This document shows positions 25,446 through 34,522 of a stretch of DNA of 64,000 nt, piece after piece. Every line of letters begins with the position of its first letter. Position 1 is the first letter of the stretch. Location: positions 4,836,001 to 4,900,000 of the forward strand of contig NZ_CP011254.1 of NCBI RefSeq assembly GCF_001006005.1. The letters are read 5' to 3'. Made by a program: the position numbers and the translations under genes. Source of the stretch: Serratia fonticola (lineage in GTDB: Bacteria; Pseudomonadota; Gammaproteobacteria; Enterobacterales; Enterobacteriaceae). A model generated the notes under the pieces. That model did no database searches, was not told where the DNA came from, and saw nothing but the letters and a program-made list of their open reading frames with translations.

Positions 25446-26831
25446 ATGAGCAAACCAGTGAACTCTTCTCAAGCCATTTGGCTGCATATCGGCGCCGGAT
25501 CTTTCCATCGTGCTCATCAGGCGTGGTATCTGCATCGGCTGATTGCAACAGGCGATAGCCGCTGGTCGATTGCGCTTGCCAACATTCGCGATGACGCCAC
25601 GCCGTTACTGAATACGCTGGCTGAGCAACAAGGCCAATACGTGCTGGAGACCGTCACCCCACAGGGCGTACGTCAGTATGAAACCATTACCTCCATCAGC
25701 AAGGTCATTCCCTGGGATAACGAACTGGCCGCGTTGACCGCACAGGGGGCCAAGCCAGAAACCCGCGTCATCTCCTTCACCGTCACCGAAGGCGGCTATT
25801 ATCTGGATAATCAGTTCAACCTGGATCGCGCTAACGCCGATATTCAGGCCGATCTGCTGGGCGCCTGCCGCACCATTTACGGCACCATGGCCCAACTGTT
25901 GGCACGCAGAAAGCAGCTTAATGGTGACCCTGTCACGTTATTGAACTGCGATAACCTGCGCCATAACGGTGAACGCTTCCGTCACGGCCTGATGCAGTTC
26001 CTGCAACTGCGTAAAGAACCGGAGCTGATCGCCTGGATCGATAGCCACACCCGCTGCCCCAACACCATGGTTGACCGCATCACGCCACGGCCAGCGCCGG
26101 AAGTTGCCGAGCGCGTTGCCGAAGCCACCGGCTTCCAGGACCGTGCGCCAGTAATGGGGGAAGCCTTTATCCAATGGGTGATCGAAGATGATTTCATCAA
26201 CGGGCGGCCAGCGTTGGAAAACGTCGGCGTCGAGATGGTTGAATCAGTGCTGCCCTATGAAGAAGCCAAGATCCGCATCCTCAACGCCAGCCATAGCTGC
26301 ATTGCCTGGGCCGGTACGCTGATTGGCCAAAGCTATATTCATGAAAGCACCGGCACCCCAGCCATCCACCAGTTGGCTTATGACTATGTGACCCAGGACG
26401 TGATCCCTTCCCTGACGCCTAGCCCGCTCGACTTGGCCGCCTACCGTGACGTGGTTCTGGAACGCTTTAGCAACCCCTATATTCGCGATACCAACCAGCG
26501 CGTCGCCGCCGACGGTTTTTCCAAAATCCCCGGTTTCATTACCCCAACGCTGCAAGAGTGTTATCAGCGCGGCCAGGAGCCGAAAGCCACGGCCATACTG
26601 CCTGCCCTGTTCTTTGTCTTTATGCAGCGCTGGCACCAAGGCCAACTGCCTTATGAATATCAGGACGGTATTCTGGACGCCGCCGCTGTCCACCAGATGT
26701 TCGCAGCGGCCGATCCGGTGGCGGTATTTGCCTCAGATGAGAAATTGTTCAGCACCTTGGCCCACAGCAGTGCCTTTAGCCAGCTGCTGCGCCAATCCAT
26801 CGAGCGGGTTAACCACTGGCTGGCGCAATAA
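25446..26831 (+). CDS. dalD: D-arabinitol 4-dehydrogenase, mannitol dehydrogenase family
   Basis: A 461-residue polyol dehydrogenase that oxidises D-arabinitol to D-xylulose with NAD. The N-terminal Rossmann part begins [20 protein letters not shown]. The family motif [16 protein letters not shown] (near residue 275) holds the catalytic Lys and the Asn/His that bind substrate. Residues [11 protein letters not shown] are also typical. A GTG at 25434 lies inside the ribosome binding site (GGAG 25436-25439), so the ATG at 25446 is the start. It is followed by the xylulokinase after 12 bp, so its product feeds straight into phosphorylation. Confidence 0.88.
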   Translation: MSKPVNSSQAIWLHIGAGSFHRAHQAWYLHRLIATGDSRWSIALANIRDDATPLLNTLAEQQGQYVLETVTPQGVRQYETITSISKVIPWDNELAALTAQGAKPETRVISFTVTEGGYYLDNQFNLDRANADIQADLLGACRTIYGTMAQLLARRKQLNGDPVTLLNCDNLRHNGERFRHGLMQFLQLRKEPELIAWIDSHTRCPNTMVDRITPRPAPEVAERVAEATGFQDRAPVMGEAFIQWVIEDDFINGRPALENVGVEMVESVLPYEEAKIRILNASHSCIAWAGTLIGQSYIHESTGTPAIHQLAYDYVTQDVIPSLTPSPLDLAAYRDVVLERFSNPYIRDTNQRVAADGFSKIPGFITPTLQECYQRGQEPKATAILPALFFVFMQRWHQGQLPYEYQDGILDAAAVHQMFAAADPVAVFASDEKLFSTLAHSSAFSQLLRQSIERVNHWLAQ

Positions 26832-26843
26832 AGGGAGCGAACC

Positions 26844-28307
26844 ATGTATCTAGGACTCGATTTAGGCACCTCAGAAATCAAAGCCGTGGTGATTGATGAC
26901 CACGGCACCCTGATCGCCAGCGCCGGTGAACCGCTGGAAGTACAACGCCCGCATCCTCACTGGGCCGAGCAGGATCCGGCCGATTGGTGGCGGGCAACGC
27001 AGGCGGTGGTGAGCCGTTTGCGCGCCAAGATTCCGCAACAGTGGCCGCAAATCCGCTCGCTGGGGCTTTCCGGCCAAATGCACGGTGCGGTGCTGCTCAA
27101 CCGTGATAATCAGGTTTTGCGCCCGGCGATTTTATGGAATGACACTCGCAGCGCCGAACAGTGCAAACAGTTGACGCAGAACGCACCGGAGTTACATGAC
27201 ATTGCCGGTAACCTGGCGATGCCGGGATTCACCGCGCCCAAGCTGTTATGGGTTGCCAGGCATGAACCGGAAATCTTCTCGCAAATATCCACCGTCCTGC
27301 TGCCCAAGGACTTCCTGCGCTGGATGATGAGTGGCGACAAGGTTTCGGATATGTCGGACGCGGCTGGCACGCTGTGGCTCGACGTGGGCAAGCGGGACTG
27401 GTCAGATTCCTTGCTCGCTGCCTGTGGCCTCAACCGCGATCAAATGCCGCGTCTGGTAGAAGGCAGCGAAGTCTCCGGCCAGTTGAAAGGCGATATTGCC
27501 CGCTCCTGGGGCCTTGCTGACAATATTATCATCGCCGGTGGCGGTGGAGATAACGCAGCCAGCGCGGTGGGCATTGGCGCGGTTAATCCAGGTGATGCGT
27601 TTATCTCGCTGGGAACGTCCGGCGTGCTGTTTGCCGTTAACGATCGCTTCCGCCCCAATCCACAATCCGCCGTCCATGCGTTTTGCCATGCCTTGCCTGA
27701 GCGCTGGCATCAGATGAGCGTGATGCTTACCGCCGCCAGTGCCCTGCGCTGGTTCTGCCAACTGGTGGGCAGCAATGAACCCACGCTGTTGGCCGAAATC
27801 GCCCAGATGAACCTGGCGGAACAGCGCCTGGCCCCGGTCTTTCTGCCCTACCTGTCCGGCGAACGGACGCCGCACAACGATCCGCTGGCGACCGGTGCGT
27901 TCCACGGCCTGACCCACAGCCATCAGCGTGCGGCAATGGGCTATGCGGTACTGGAAGGCGTGGCCTTCGGCATGGCGGACGGCCTTGAGGTGCTTTCGCA
28001 GGCGGGGACCCGACTGGAGCAATGCTCACTGATTGGCGGCGGCGCTCGTAGCGAACATTGGGCGCAACTGATGGCCGACGTGCTCGATCTGCCGGTGGTC
28101 ACCCATCTTGGCGGCGAAGCCGGTGGCGCTTTGGGCGCGGCGCGGTTGGGATGGCTGGCAGCGGGCGGAACGGTGGAGCAGGTTTGCCACAAACCCGCCA
28201 TCGATCGGCGCTTCCTGCCGGACGGCGAACGCCAACCTCTGCTCGCGGAACGTCTGGCCACCTACCGCCAGCTCTATCAACAACAATTGGCCCTGCGCCG
28301 GGCATGA
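26844..28307 (+). CDS. dalK: D-xylulokinase
   Basis: A 487-residue FGGY-family kinase that phosphorylates D-xylulose to D-xylulose-5-phosphate for the pentose phosphate pathway. MYLGLDLGTSEIKAVVID is the ATP phosphate-1 motif. LSGQMHGAVLL, RPAILWNDTRSAEQC and the C-terminal IGGGARSEHWAQLMADVL match XylB/DalK proteins. Catalytic Asp is in GGGDNAASAVGIG. As the second gene of the dal operon, it is most likely dedicated to arabinitol use, although it would also serve xylose catabolism. Confidence 0.9.
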   Translation: MYLGLDLGTSEIKAVVIDDHGTLIASAGEPLEVQRPHPHWAEQDPADWWRATQAVVSRLRAKIPQQWPQIRSLGLSGQMHGAVLLNRDNQVLRPAILWNDTRSAEQCKQLTQNAPELHDIAGNLAMPGFTAPKLLWVARHEPEIFSQISTVLLPKDFLRWMMSGDKVSDMSDAAGTLWLDVGKRDWSDSLLAACGLNRDQMPRLVEGSEVSGQLKGDIARSWGLADNIIIAGGGGDNAASAVGIGAVNPGDAFISLGTSGVLFAVNDRFRPNPQSAVHAFCHALPERWHQMSVMLTAASALRWFCQLVGSNEPTLLAEIAQMNLAEQRLAPVFLPYLSGERTPHNDPLATGAFHGLTHSHQRAAMGYAVLEGVAFGMADGLEVLSQAGTRLEQCSLIGGGARSEHWAQLMADVLDLPVVTHLGGEAGGALGAARLGWLAAGGTVEQVCHKPAIDRRFLPDGERQPLLAERLATYRQLYQQQLALRRA

Positions 28308-28364
28308 TCCCGGCGCGGTAAAAAATAATAAGACTGTACCCTTACACCTATCCTGGAGTTTGTT

Positions 28365-29654
28365 ATGCCACAAACACATAAACACTGGTTCGGCCTGCCG
28401 ATGAACCTGTTCTGGGGCTACATCGCCATCGCCATTTTCATGAGCGGCGACGGCTTTGAGATGGCTTTTCTGTCTAAACACATCACCGATATGGGGTTCA
28501 CACCGGCACAGTCGGCGCTGGTGTTTACCGTGTATGGCCTGGCAGCGGCGCTAGCGGCCTGGAGCTCCGGCGTGGTGGCCGAAATCATCACGCCACAAAA
28601 AGCCATGCGCATCGGCTTTATCCTGTGGCTGGTGATGCACGTGCTGTTTATGCTGTTTGGCCTGGGGATGCGTAACTACCCATTGATGTTGCTGTTTTAC
28701 GGCATTCGTGGCCTGGCCTATCCGCTGTTTATCTATTCGTTTGTGATGTTGGTGGTGCAGAACGTCCCTAAACAGCAGCTCTCTTCCGCGATGGGCTGGT
28801 TCTGGGCGATGTACTCGATCGGCATCGGCTGTGTCGGCAGCTATCTGCCCAGCTTTACCATTCCGTTGATGGGCGAAACCGGCACCCTGTGGTTTGCCAT
28901 TGCCTGGGTGGCTGCCGGTGGCTTGATGGCGATGTTCCTGCTGCGCAACGTGGGTGAGGCCAGCCCCAAGGCCGATCTGTCACCGCAGGAGAAACTCAAA
29001 GAGCTTTCCCGTGCGGTGACGATCCTGTTCACCAACCGCAATATCTTCCTCTCCTGCCTGATCCGCATCATCAACACGCTGTCGCTGTTTGGCTTTGCGG
29101 TGATTATGCCGATGCTGTACGTAGGCCGGCTGGGCTTTAGCATGTCCGAGTGGCTACAAATTTGGGCGGTGTTCTTCTTTGTCACCATATTCACCAACAT
29201 CATGTGGGGCATTCTGGGGGAGAAAATCGGTTGGCTGCGCCAGGTACGCTGGTTTGGCTGCATCGGTTGCGCCATCTCCAGCCTGGCGTTTTACTACCTG
29301 CCGGTGCATTTTGGCCATAACTTCTGGATCGCGCTGGTGCCCGCAGTGATGCTTGGGATCACCGTTGCGGCCTTCGTCCCCATGACCGCAGTATTCCCGG
29401 TGCTGGAACCCAACCACAAAGGCGCTGCCATCTCTATCTATAACCTTTCCGCTGGCCTGAGCAACTTCGCGGCCCCGGCCATCGCTTCTATTGTGCTGCC
29501 CTTCTTTGATATCGAAGGCGTAGTGTGGGTGTATACCGGTTTGTATCTGGTGGCGGCGGTGTTGACGCTGATCGTCAAAGTCGACCAGCCAGGACATAAC
29601 AACGTCCCGCGCTATGTTCCGGCTAATGACGCTTTGGCTAAAAATAGCGCCTGA
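28365..29654 (+). CDS. dalT: D-arabinitol transporter, major facilitator superfamily
   Basis: A 429-residue inner-membrane protein with about 12 hydrophobic segments. It begins LPMNLFWGYIAIAIFMSGDGFEMAFLSK, typical of the DalT/RbtT polyol transporters of Klebsiella. WSSGVVAEIITPQKAMRIGF is the loop 2-3 MFS motif. It presumably brings D-arabinitol in by proton symport. It is the third gene after dalD and dalK (57-bp gap), and a palindromic element at 29665-29684 follows the stop. Confidence 0.88.
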   Translation: MPQTHKHWFGLPMNLFWGYIAIAIFMSGDGFEMAFLSKHITDMGFTPAQSALVFTVYGLAAALAAWSSGVVAEIITPQKAMRIGFILWLVMHVLFMLFGLGMRNYPLMLLFYGIRGLAYPLFIYSFVMLVVQNVPKQQLSSAMGWFWAMYSIGIGCVGSYLPSFTIPLMGETGTLWFAIAWVAAGGLMAMFLLRNVGEASPKADLSPQEKLKELSRAVTILFTNRNIFLSCLIRIINTLSLFGFAVIMPMLYVGRLGFSMSEWLQIWAVFFFVTIFTNIMWGILGEKIGWLRQVRWFGCIGCAISSLAFYYLPVHFGHNFWIALVPAVMLGITVAAFVPMTAVFPVLEPNHKGAAISIYNLSAGLSNFAAPAIASIVLPFFDIEGVVWVYTGLYLVAAVLTLIVKVDQPGHNNVPRYVPANDALAKNSA

Positions 29655-29664
29655 CTTTAAAGCT

Positions 29665-29684
29665 GGGCGCAGCATGCTGCGCCC
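29665..29684. repeat. Intergenic palindrome, GGGCGCAGCATGC family, copy 1
   Basis: GGGCGCAGCATGCTGCGCCC is a perfect 20-bp palindrome 10 bp after the dalT stop. Two near-copies lie after yiaS (47010) and ydgI (53226). All three follow a stop codon, suggesting a mobile or amplified palindromic element used as a 3-prime end. Confidence 0.85.
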
Positions 29685-30029
29685 ATTCGCTCCTGCACAG
29701 TACCGTCATCACTGGCGGGCTCATTCACCGCACAGATTTGTGTAGAAATATTTACTCGTTATCCTACGTTACCATCACGGATGAAAGCTATCCGCCCATT
29801 AATGCCCACATAATCGATAAGACTAATCGCAGAAAGCCGATGATAATGCGAGATTTATTCGTTTTTCATATGGTTTTAGTCAATATCAGCCAGGCTTTTC
29901 CGAAGTCAATAAATCACTAAACATCAGTATGCTACGGAATGATGAGTAACAGCTGTGTTTAAAAATCACACAAAATGTCGCTATTGTTGTTCTTGCTGTA
30001 CTTATCACCTGCCGCAAAAGATGTTAAAA

Positions 30030-30043
30030 TTGACTCATATCAA
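30030..30043 (+). promoter_or_regulatory. FNR box ahead of fnr
   Basis: TTGACTCATATCAA matches the FNR consensus TTGAT-N4-ATCAA at 9 of 10 positions and lies 20 bp before the fnr ATG. E. coli fnr is negatively autoregulated through a site in the same place, so the same control is expected. Confidence 0.85.
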
Positions 30044-30063
30044 TTATTGCGTGAGCTTAATCT

Positions 30064-30828
30064 ATGATCCCGGAAAAACGCGTGATTCGTCGTATCCAGT
30101 CTGGTGGTTGTGCGATCCATTGCCAAGACTGTAGCATCAGCCAATTGTGTATTCCTTTTACGCTGAATACGCATGAGCTGGACCAACTCGACAACATCAT
30201 CGAGAGGAAAAAGCCGATCCAGAAAGGCCAAACGCTGTTTAAAGCCGGTGACGAACTGAAATCACTGTACGCCATCCGCTCCGGGACCATCAAAAGCTAC
30301 ACCATCACCGAACAGGGTGATGAACAAATTACCGGCTTCCACCTGGCGGGCGATCTGGTGGGCTTTGACGCCATCGGTGGCCTGAAGCATCCAAGCTTCG
30401 CTCAGGCGCTGGAAACCTCCATGGTCTGTGAAATCCCGTTTGAAACGCTGGACGACCTCTCAGGCAAAATGCCTAATCTGCGCCAGCAAATCATGCGTTT
30501 GATGAGCGGTGAGATCAAAGGCGACCAGGATATGATCCTGCTGCTGTCGAAGAAGAACGCCGAAGAGCGCCTGGCCGCTTTCGTGTATAACCTGTCGCAC
30601 CGCTTTGCCGAACGTGGCTTCTCACCGCGTGAGTTCCGTTTGACCATGACCCGTGGCGATATCGGCAACTATCTGGGCCTGACGGTGGAAACCATCAGCC
30701 GCCTGTTGGGGCGTTTCCAGAAAAGTGAAATCCTCAGCGTGAAAGGCAAATACATCACCATCGAAAACGCAGACGCCCTGTCACAACTGGCGGGTGTCGC
30801 ACGCATCAACGTCTCCGTAAGCGCCTGA
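30064..30828 (+). CDS. fnr: Oxygen-sensing transcriptional regulator FNR
   Basis: A 254-residue CRP/FNR-family regulator of anaerobic metabolism. Cys20, Cys23, Cys29 and Cys122, which bind the oxygen-labile [4Fe-4S] cluster, are all present at E. coli numbering. The cyclic-nucleotide-like fold covers about 50-150. The DNA-recognition helix is [13 protein letters not shown], with Glu, Ser and Arg at the positions that read TTGAT. Its own promoter has an FNR box. The gene is followed by uspE, as in E. coli. Confidence 0.98.
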   Translation: MIPEKRVIRRIQSGGCAIHCQDCSISQLCIPFTLNTHELDQLDNIIERKKPIQKGQTLFKAGDELKSLYAIRSGTIKSYTITEQGDEQITGFHLAGDLVGFDAIGGLKHPSFAQALETSMVCEIPFETLDDLSGKMPNLRQQIMRLMSGEIKGDQDMILLLSKKNAEERLAAFVYNLSHRFAERGFSPREFRLTMTRGDIGNYLGLTVETISRLLGRFQKSEILSVKGKYITIENADALSQLAGVARINVSVSA

Positions 30829-30954
30829 TCCCCTACTGGGCCAATGATTCGCTGAAATTGTTGGCCTAGCCCCTCTCTGCCGCTGTTCTGTTTTTCAATG
30901 TTGGGTTACTCTGTATGTAAACAGACTGTTGATCTACAGCTGTAAGGAGGCCCT

Positions 30955-31917
30955 ATGGCGAAGTATCAGAATCTACTGGTGGCTATTGACCCCAATCAGG
31001 ACGATCAACCGGCGCTGCGCCGGGCAGTTTACCTGATCAAGCGGAACGGCGGGCGGATTAAGGCCTTCCTTCCTATCTATGATTTCTCTTACGAAATGAC
31101 CACCCTGCTTTCCCCTGACGAAAGAACGGCGATGCGGCAAGGGGTGATCAGCCAACGGGCGGCGTGGATTAAAGAGCAATGCCGCTTCTATCTTGAAGAC
31201 GGTGTCCCCATTGAAATCAAAGTGGTCTGGCACAATCGCCCCTATGAGGCGATCATTCAGGAAGTGCTGAGCGGCAAGCACGATTTGCTGTTGAAAATGG
31301 CCCATCAGCACGACAGGCTGGAATCGGTGATCTTCACCCCGACAGACTGGCATCTGCTGCGCAAATGCCCTTGCCCGGTGTGGATGGTGAAAGACCAACC
31401 CTGGCCTGAAGGGGGTAAAGCGCTGGTGGCGGTTAATCTATCCAGCGAAGAGCCTTATCATGACCCACTCAATATCCGGCTGGTGAAAGAAACGCTCGAA
31501 CTGGCGCAAAACGTAGATCAAACCGAAGTGCACCTGGTAGGTGCCTACCCGGTTACCCCGATCAATATCGCCATCGAACTGCCCGATTTTGACCCCAGCA
31601 TCTATAACGATGCGATCCGCGGGCAGCACCTGATCGCCATGAAGGCGTTAAGGCAAAAATTCCACATCAACGAAGAATTCACCCACGTGGAGAAAGGCCT
31701 GCCGGAGGAAGTGATCCCGGATTTGGCCGAGCATTTGCAAGCGGGCGTAGTGGTGTTAGGTAGCTTGGGCCGCACCGGTATTTCTGCCGCGTTTATCGGC
31801 AATACCGCGGAACAGGTGATCGACCATCTGAAATGCGACCTGCTAGTGCTCAAACCGGATGACTTCGACTGCCCGATCGTGATGGATGAAGACGACGAGC
31901 ACGACGATGAAGATTGA
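30955..31917 (+). CDS. uspE: Universal stress protein E, tandem Usp domains
   Basis: A 320-residue cytoplasmic protein with two Usp domains (about 1-150 and 160-310). It starts [20 protein letters not shown] and matches E. coli UspE nearly throughout, for example [20 protein letters not shown] and [20 protein letters not shown]. UspE helps resist DNA-damaging stress and affects motility and aggregation. An AAGGAGG site precedes the ATG. The last 16 residues are strongly acidic ([10 protein letters not shown]). A 26-bp palindromic terminator follows and is shared with fabV. Confidence 0.96.
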   Translation: MAKYQNLLVAIDPNQDDQPALRRAVYLIKRNGGRIKAFLPIYDFSYEMTTLLSPDERTAMRQGVISQRAAWIKEQCRFYLEDGVPIEIKVVWHNRPYEAIIQEVLSGKHDLLLKMAHQHDRLESVIFTPTDWHLLRKCPCPVWMVKDQPWPEGGKALVAVNLSSEEPYHDPLNIRLVKETLELAQNVDQTEVHLVGAYPVTPINIAIELPDFDPSIYNDAIRGQHLIAMKALRQKFHINEEFTHVEKGLPEEVIPDLAEHLQAGVVVLGSLGRTGISAAFIGNTAEQVIDHLKCDLLVLKPDDFDCPIVMDEDDEHDDED

Positions 31918-31936
31918 TTTCGGTACGTTATAAAAC

Positions 31937-31962
31937 AAACAGGGCCCAATTGGGCCCTGTTT
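31937..31962. terminator. Bidirectional terminator between uspE and fabV
   Basis: A perfect 26-bp palindrome: arms 31937-31949 and 31950-31962 around AGGGCCCAATTGGGCCCT. It lies between two convergent stops. On the minus strand a T-rich stretch (TTTGTTTTAT) follows; the plus strand has only a short T run. Confidence 0.85.
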
Positions 31963-31981
31963 GACATTCTGGGGTAGGAAA

Positions 31982-33175
31982 TTAAAGCTCTACCACATCG
32001 AAACGTACGTCTGGATTAACGTCCGCGTCATAATCCACTTCTTCCAGACCAAAGCCGAACAGGCGCAGGAACTCCTGCTTGTAGCCAGTGTAGTCGGTCA
32101 GCTCGCTCAGGTTTTCGGAAGTGATTGACGGCCACAGATCGCGGCAGGCCTGCTGCACATCATCACGCAGTTCCCAGTCATCCATACGGATACGGGCATG
32201 ATCGTCCAGCGGCATCTCTTCGCCGTACAGACGGGTGTGCATCAAACGGGAAACCTGTTCCATGCAGCCTTCGTGAATGCCCTTCTCTTTCATGATCTTG
32301 AAGGCCATGGAGATATACAGCGGCATTACCGGAATGGCTGAAGAAGCCTGGGTGACCACGGATTTCAGCACGGCAACGTGAGCGGTGCCGCCCTTGGCAG
32401 CCAGATCGCCACGGATGGCGGTTGCTGCGCGATCCAAATCTTCTTTGGCGCGGCCCAAAGTACCGTGCCAGTAGATTGGCCAGGTCAGGTCGGTACCGAT
32501 GTAGGAGTAGGCAACAGACTTGGCACCTTCGGCCAGCACGCCCGCTTCTTCCAGCGCCGACATCCACAGTTCCCAATCCTGGCCGCCCATCACGGTGATG
32601 GTGTTCTGGATCTCTTCTTCGCTCGCCGGTTCAACAGTGGCGGTGATGATTTGGTCTTTGTTGGTGTCAATAGCGGTGGTGGTGTAAACCTCACCGATTG
32701 GCTTCAGCGCGGAACGCACTACTTCGCCGGTATCTGGCATTTTACGCACCGGCGAAGCCAGCGAGTAAACCACCAAATCGATCTGGCCCAGGTCGGCTTT
32801 GATCAGCTCAATCACCTTGGCACGGCATTCGTTGGAGAAGGCATCGCCATTGACGCTTTTGGCGTACAGGCCAGCTTCTTTAGCGGCTTTATCGAAAGCG
32901 GCCGAATTGTACCAGCCAGCGGTGGCGGTTTTGCCTTCGCTGCCCGCTTTCTCAAAGAATACGCCGATGGTCGCAGCGTCGCTGCCAAAGGCGGTGGCAA
33001 TACGGGAAGCCAGACCATAACCGGTAGATGCACCGATCACCAGCACACGTTTAGGGCCATTGGCAATCTTGCCCTGTGCTTTGGTGTAGGCAATCTGACG
33101 ACGAACATTGGCTTCACAACCGACCGGATGAGTGGTGGTACAGATAAAGCCGCGAACCTTAGGTTTGATAATCAT
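31982..33175 (-). CDS. fabV: Trans-2-enoyl-ACP reductase FabV
   Basis: A 397-residue NADH-dependent enoyl-ACP reductase of fatty acid synthesis. It begins [20 protein letters not shown], with the Rossmann fold [17 protein letters not shown]. The FabV active-site pattern Y-x8-K is present as [10 protein letters not shown]. FabV is a long SDR-type enzyme unlike FabI and is known in Yersinia, Vibrio and Pseudomonas for resistance to triclosan. Whether fabI is also present elsewhere cannot be seen. It is transcribed alone, 155 bp from the yiaJ-type gene. Confidence 0.96.
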   Translation of the reverse strand: MIIKPKVRGFICTTTHPVGCEANVRRQIAYTKAQGKIANGPKRVLVIGASTGYGLASRIATAFGSDAATIGVFFEKAGSEGKTATAGWYNSAAFDKAAKEAGLYAKSVNGDAFSNECRAKVIELIKADLGQIDLVVYSLASPVRKMPDTGEVVRSALKPIGEVYTTTAIDTNKDQIITATVEPASEEEIQNTITVMGGQDWELWMSALEEAGVLAEGAKSVAYSYIGTDLTWPIYWHGTLGRAKEDLDRAATAIRGDLAAKGGTAHVAVLKSVVTQASSAIPVMPLYISMAFKIMKEKGIHEGCMEQVSRLMHTRLYGEEMPLDDHARIRMDDWELRDDVQQACRDLWPSITSENLSELTDYTGYKQEFLRLFGFGLEEVDYDADVNPDVRFDVVEL

Positions 33176-33330
33176 ATGGGTCTAGGATCCGTTAAAGGGA
33201 TGAAATCGGGACATAAGATAACTCATTGTGTCCCTTTTTTGTGATCTGATGTGTTAGATTGCACAAATGTTGCGCAAATCTTGTTAAATTAAGCACAAAC
33301 TCCGTCAGGGATCTGCCTTGTTAAGCAAAA

Positions 33331-34149
33331 TCACCCCTGCGTCACAAACCCCAATTCCTGAGAGATGCGCCGCGTGGTCTCCAGCAGCGGCTTCATCAAC
33401 GACTGCACGCCAACCTGTTGCAGCTTGGCCGTAGGCAGCGAAACCGAAACGGAATAAGGCACCCGTTGCTGAATATCGAACACCGGGGCAGCAATACAGG
33501 ACACGCCCAGCTCGTTTTCTTCGCGATCCATCGCCACGCCCTGCTTGCGGATATCCGCCAACTCCTCATACATCTTCGGCAATTCGGTAATGGTGTTACG
33601 CGTCAGCACCTGGATCTCCTGCTGGTGGGTTTGCCAATAGTGATCCGGATAGTCGCTCTTGCCATAGGCCATGAAAATTTTGCCCATCGCCGAACAGTAC
33701 AACGGCATATGCTGGCCGATGTAAGCGCGGGTGCGCATCATGCCGGTGGTCGGCTCCAGCTTGTAGATCAGGATCACGTGATCGTCTTCCCGGCTGGAGA
33801 AGTTGACCGTTTCCCCCACTTCCAGGTTCAACTGCTCCAAATGCGGCGCAGCCACGTGGATGATGTTCAATGAGGAAAGCGCCTTTTGACCAATAGAAAT
33901 AAATTTGGTGGTCAGGCGGTAACTGCCTGGGGAAGGCGCCTGCGTGACATAGCCACTGGTATGCAGCCCTTGTAACAGACGGTGCACGGTGCTTTTGTTC
34001 ATCTCTGCCAGCTCGGACAGGTGCGCCAGTGGGCAACCATTAGGGAAATTGCTCAGTATTTCAATTAGCTGCAAACCACGAAACAGGCTTTGGCTGCCCA
34101 GGGGTTTGTCTTTTTTATCATCTTTTTCGTCAACAGCTTTCAGGCTCAT
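33331..34149 (-). CDS. yiaJ: IclR-family regulator of the yia locus (YiaJ)
   Basis: A 272-residue IclR-type repressor. GSQSLFRGLQLIEILSNFPN, then CPLAHLSELAEMNKSTVHRL, is the helix-turn-helix and is almost identical to E. coli YiaJ. The effector domain has SSREDDHVILIYKLEPTTGM, IGQHMPLYCSAMGKIFMA and ELGVSCIAAPVFD. In E. coli YiaJ represses yiaKLMNOPQRS. Here it is divergent from a sugar ABC operon, and the yiaKL... operon lies 5 kb away on the other side of that operon. The same GAAAT-type motif precedes both operons, so it probably controls both. Confidence 0.92.
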   Translation of the reverse strand: MSLKAVDEKDDKKDKPLGSQSLFRGLQLIEILSNFPNGCPLAHLSELAEMNKSTVHRLLQGLHTSGYVTQAPSPGSYRLTTKFISIGQKALSSLNIIHVAAPHLEQLNLEVGETVNFSSREDDHVILIYKLEPTTGMMRTRAYIGQHMPLYCSAMGKIFMAYGKSDYPDHYWQTHQQEIQVLTRNTITELPKMYEELADIRKQGVAMDREENELGVSCIAAPVFDIQQRVPYSVSVSLPTAKLQQVGVQSLMKPLLETTRRISQELGFVTQG

Positions 34150-34522
34150 AGCGAAGTCTCTCCATTGTTGAGCCGCCAGCCGTTGCCACGGCGTAAGAAG
34201 CGGACCTACTGGGGGAGAATGTTACTCCAAGGACCGCATCAGGTGAAGTTGGAACGCCGTATCATTTTCAGTAGCGAGGTTAAAACCCGCAACATTCCGG
34301 CAACCTTATAAGTGAGTTGTGCGTCACAAATTGACAAAATTAAAAATAATCCATTGTTTATTAAGGAGAATTAAAAGCGTCCCGGCTTTGCTTTAGCTCG
34401 ACGTTAGGCATATCATTTTTGAAATCTGATTTCGCATGTTGAAATTTAAGGTTGATTTAAACAGCATTAGTTCATTTATTGGCATCGCGCTGATGGCGCG
34501 AACCGACACAGGGGCGCATCAC
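34150..34522. promoter_or_regulatory. Divergent promoter region of yiaJ and the Rbs-type ABC operon
   Basis: 373 bp without a gene if the ATPase starts at 34523. It carries a possible CRP site at 34313-34328 (TGAGT-TGTGCG-TCACA, 8 of 10 consensus positions) and the GAAAT-type operator at 34421-34445. The extreme upstream start of the ATPase frame (34436) would lie inside that operator, which argues against it. Confidence 0.5.
34421..34445 (+). promoter_or_regulatory. Candidate YiaJ operator ahead of the ABC/lactonase operon
   Basis: GAAATCTGATTTC (34421-34433) is GAAAT-N3-ATTTC, followed by another GAAAT at 34441. The same arrangement, including the interval ATTTCGCAT-x-TTGAAATT and the 20-bp step, recurs before yiaK at 39304-39328. 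Confidence 0.7.

Larger units (their letters stand above)
29655..30063. other. Intergenic region dalT to fnr
   Basis: 409 bp. It starts with a copy of the GGGCGCAGCATGC palindrome (29665-29684). The middle is AT-rich and holds one short open frame (29738-29920) with no recognisable features. The last 40 bp carry the FNR box and the likely fnr promoter. Confidence 0.5.

Noticed and set aside
29738..29920. 60-residue plus-strand frame between dalT and fnr
   Set aside because: It has no good ribosome binding site, no recognisable features, and sits in AT-rich promoter-type DNA.
30838..30866. GGGCCAA...TTGGCC stem after fnr
   Set aside because: The loop is long and no U-run follows, so it is not a convincing terminator.
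33208..33240. GGGACA/TGTCCC stem with T-run between fabV and yiaJ
   Set aside because: The T-run is on the plus strand, but both flanking genes are on the minus strand. The stem is only 6 bp with a 15-base loop.
34436..34522. Longer N-terminus for the RbsA-type ATPase
   Set aside because: It would overlap the conserved operator motif and has no ribosome binding site. The 34523 start fits family length.
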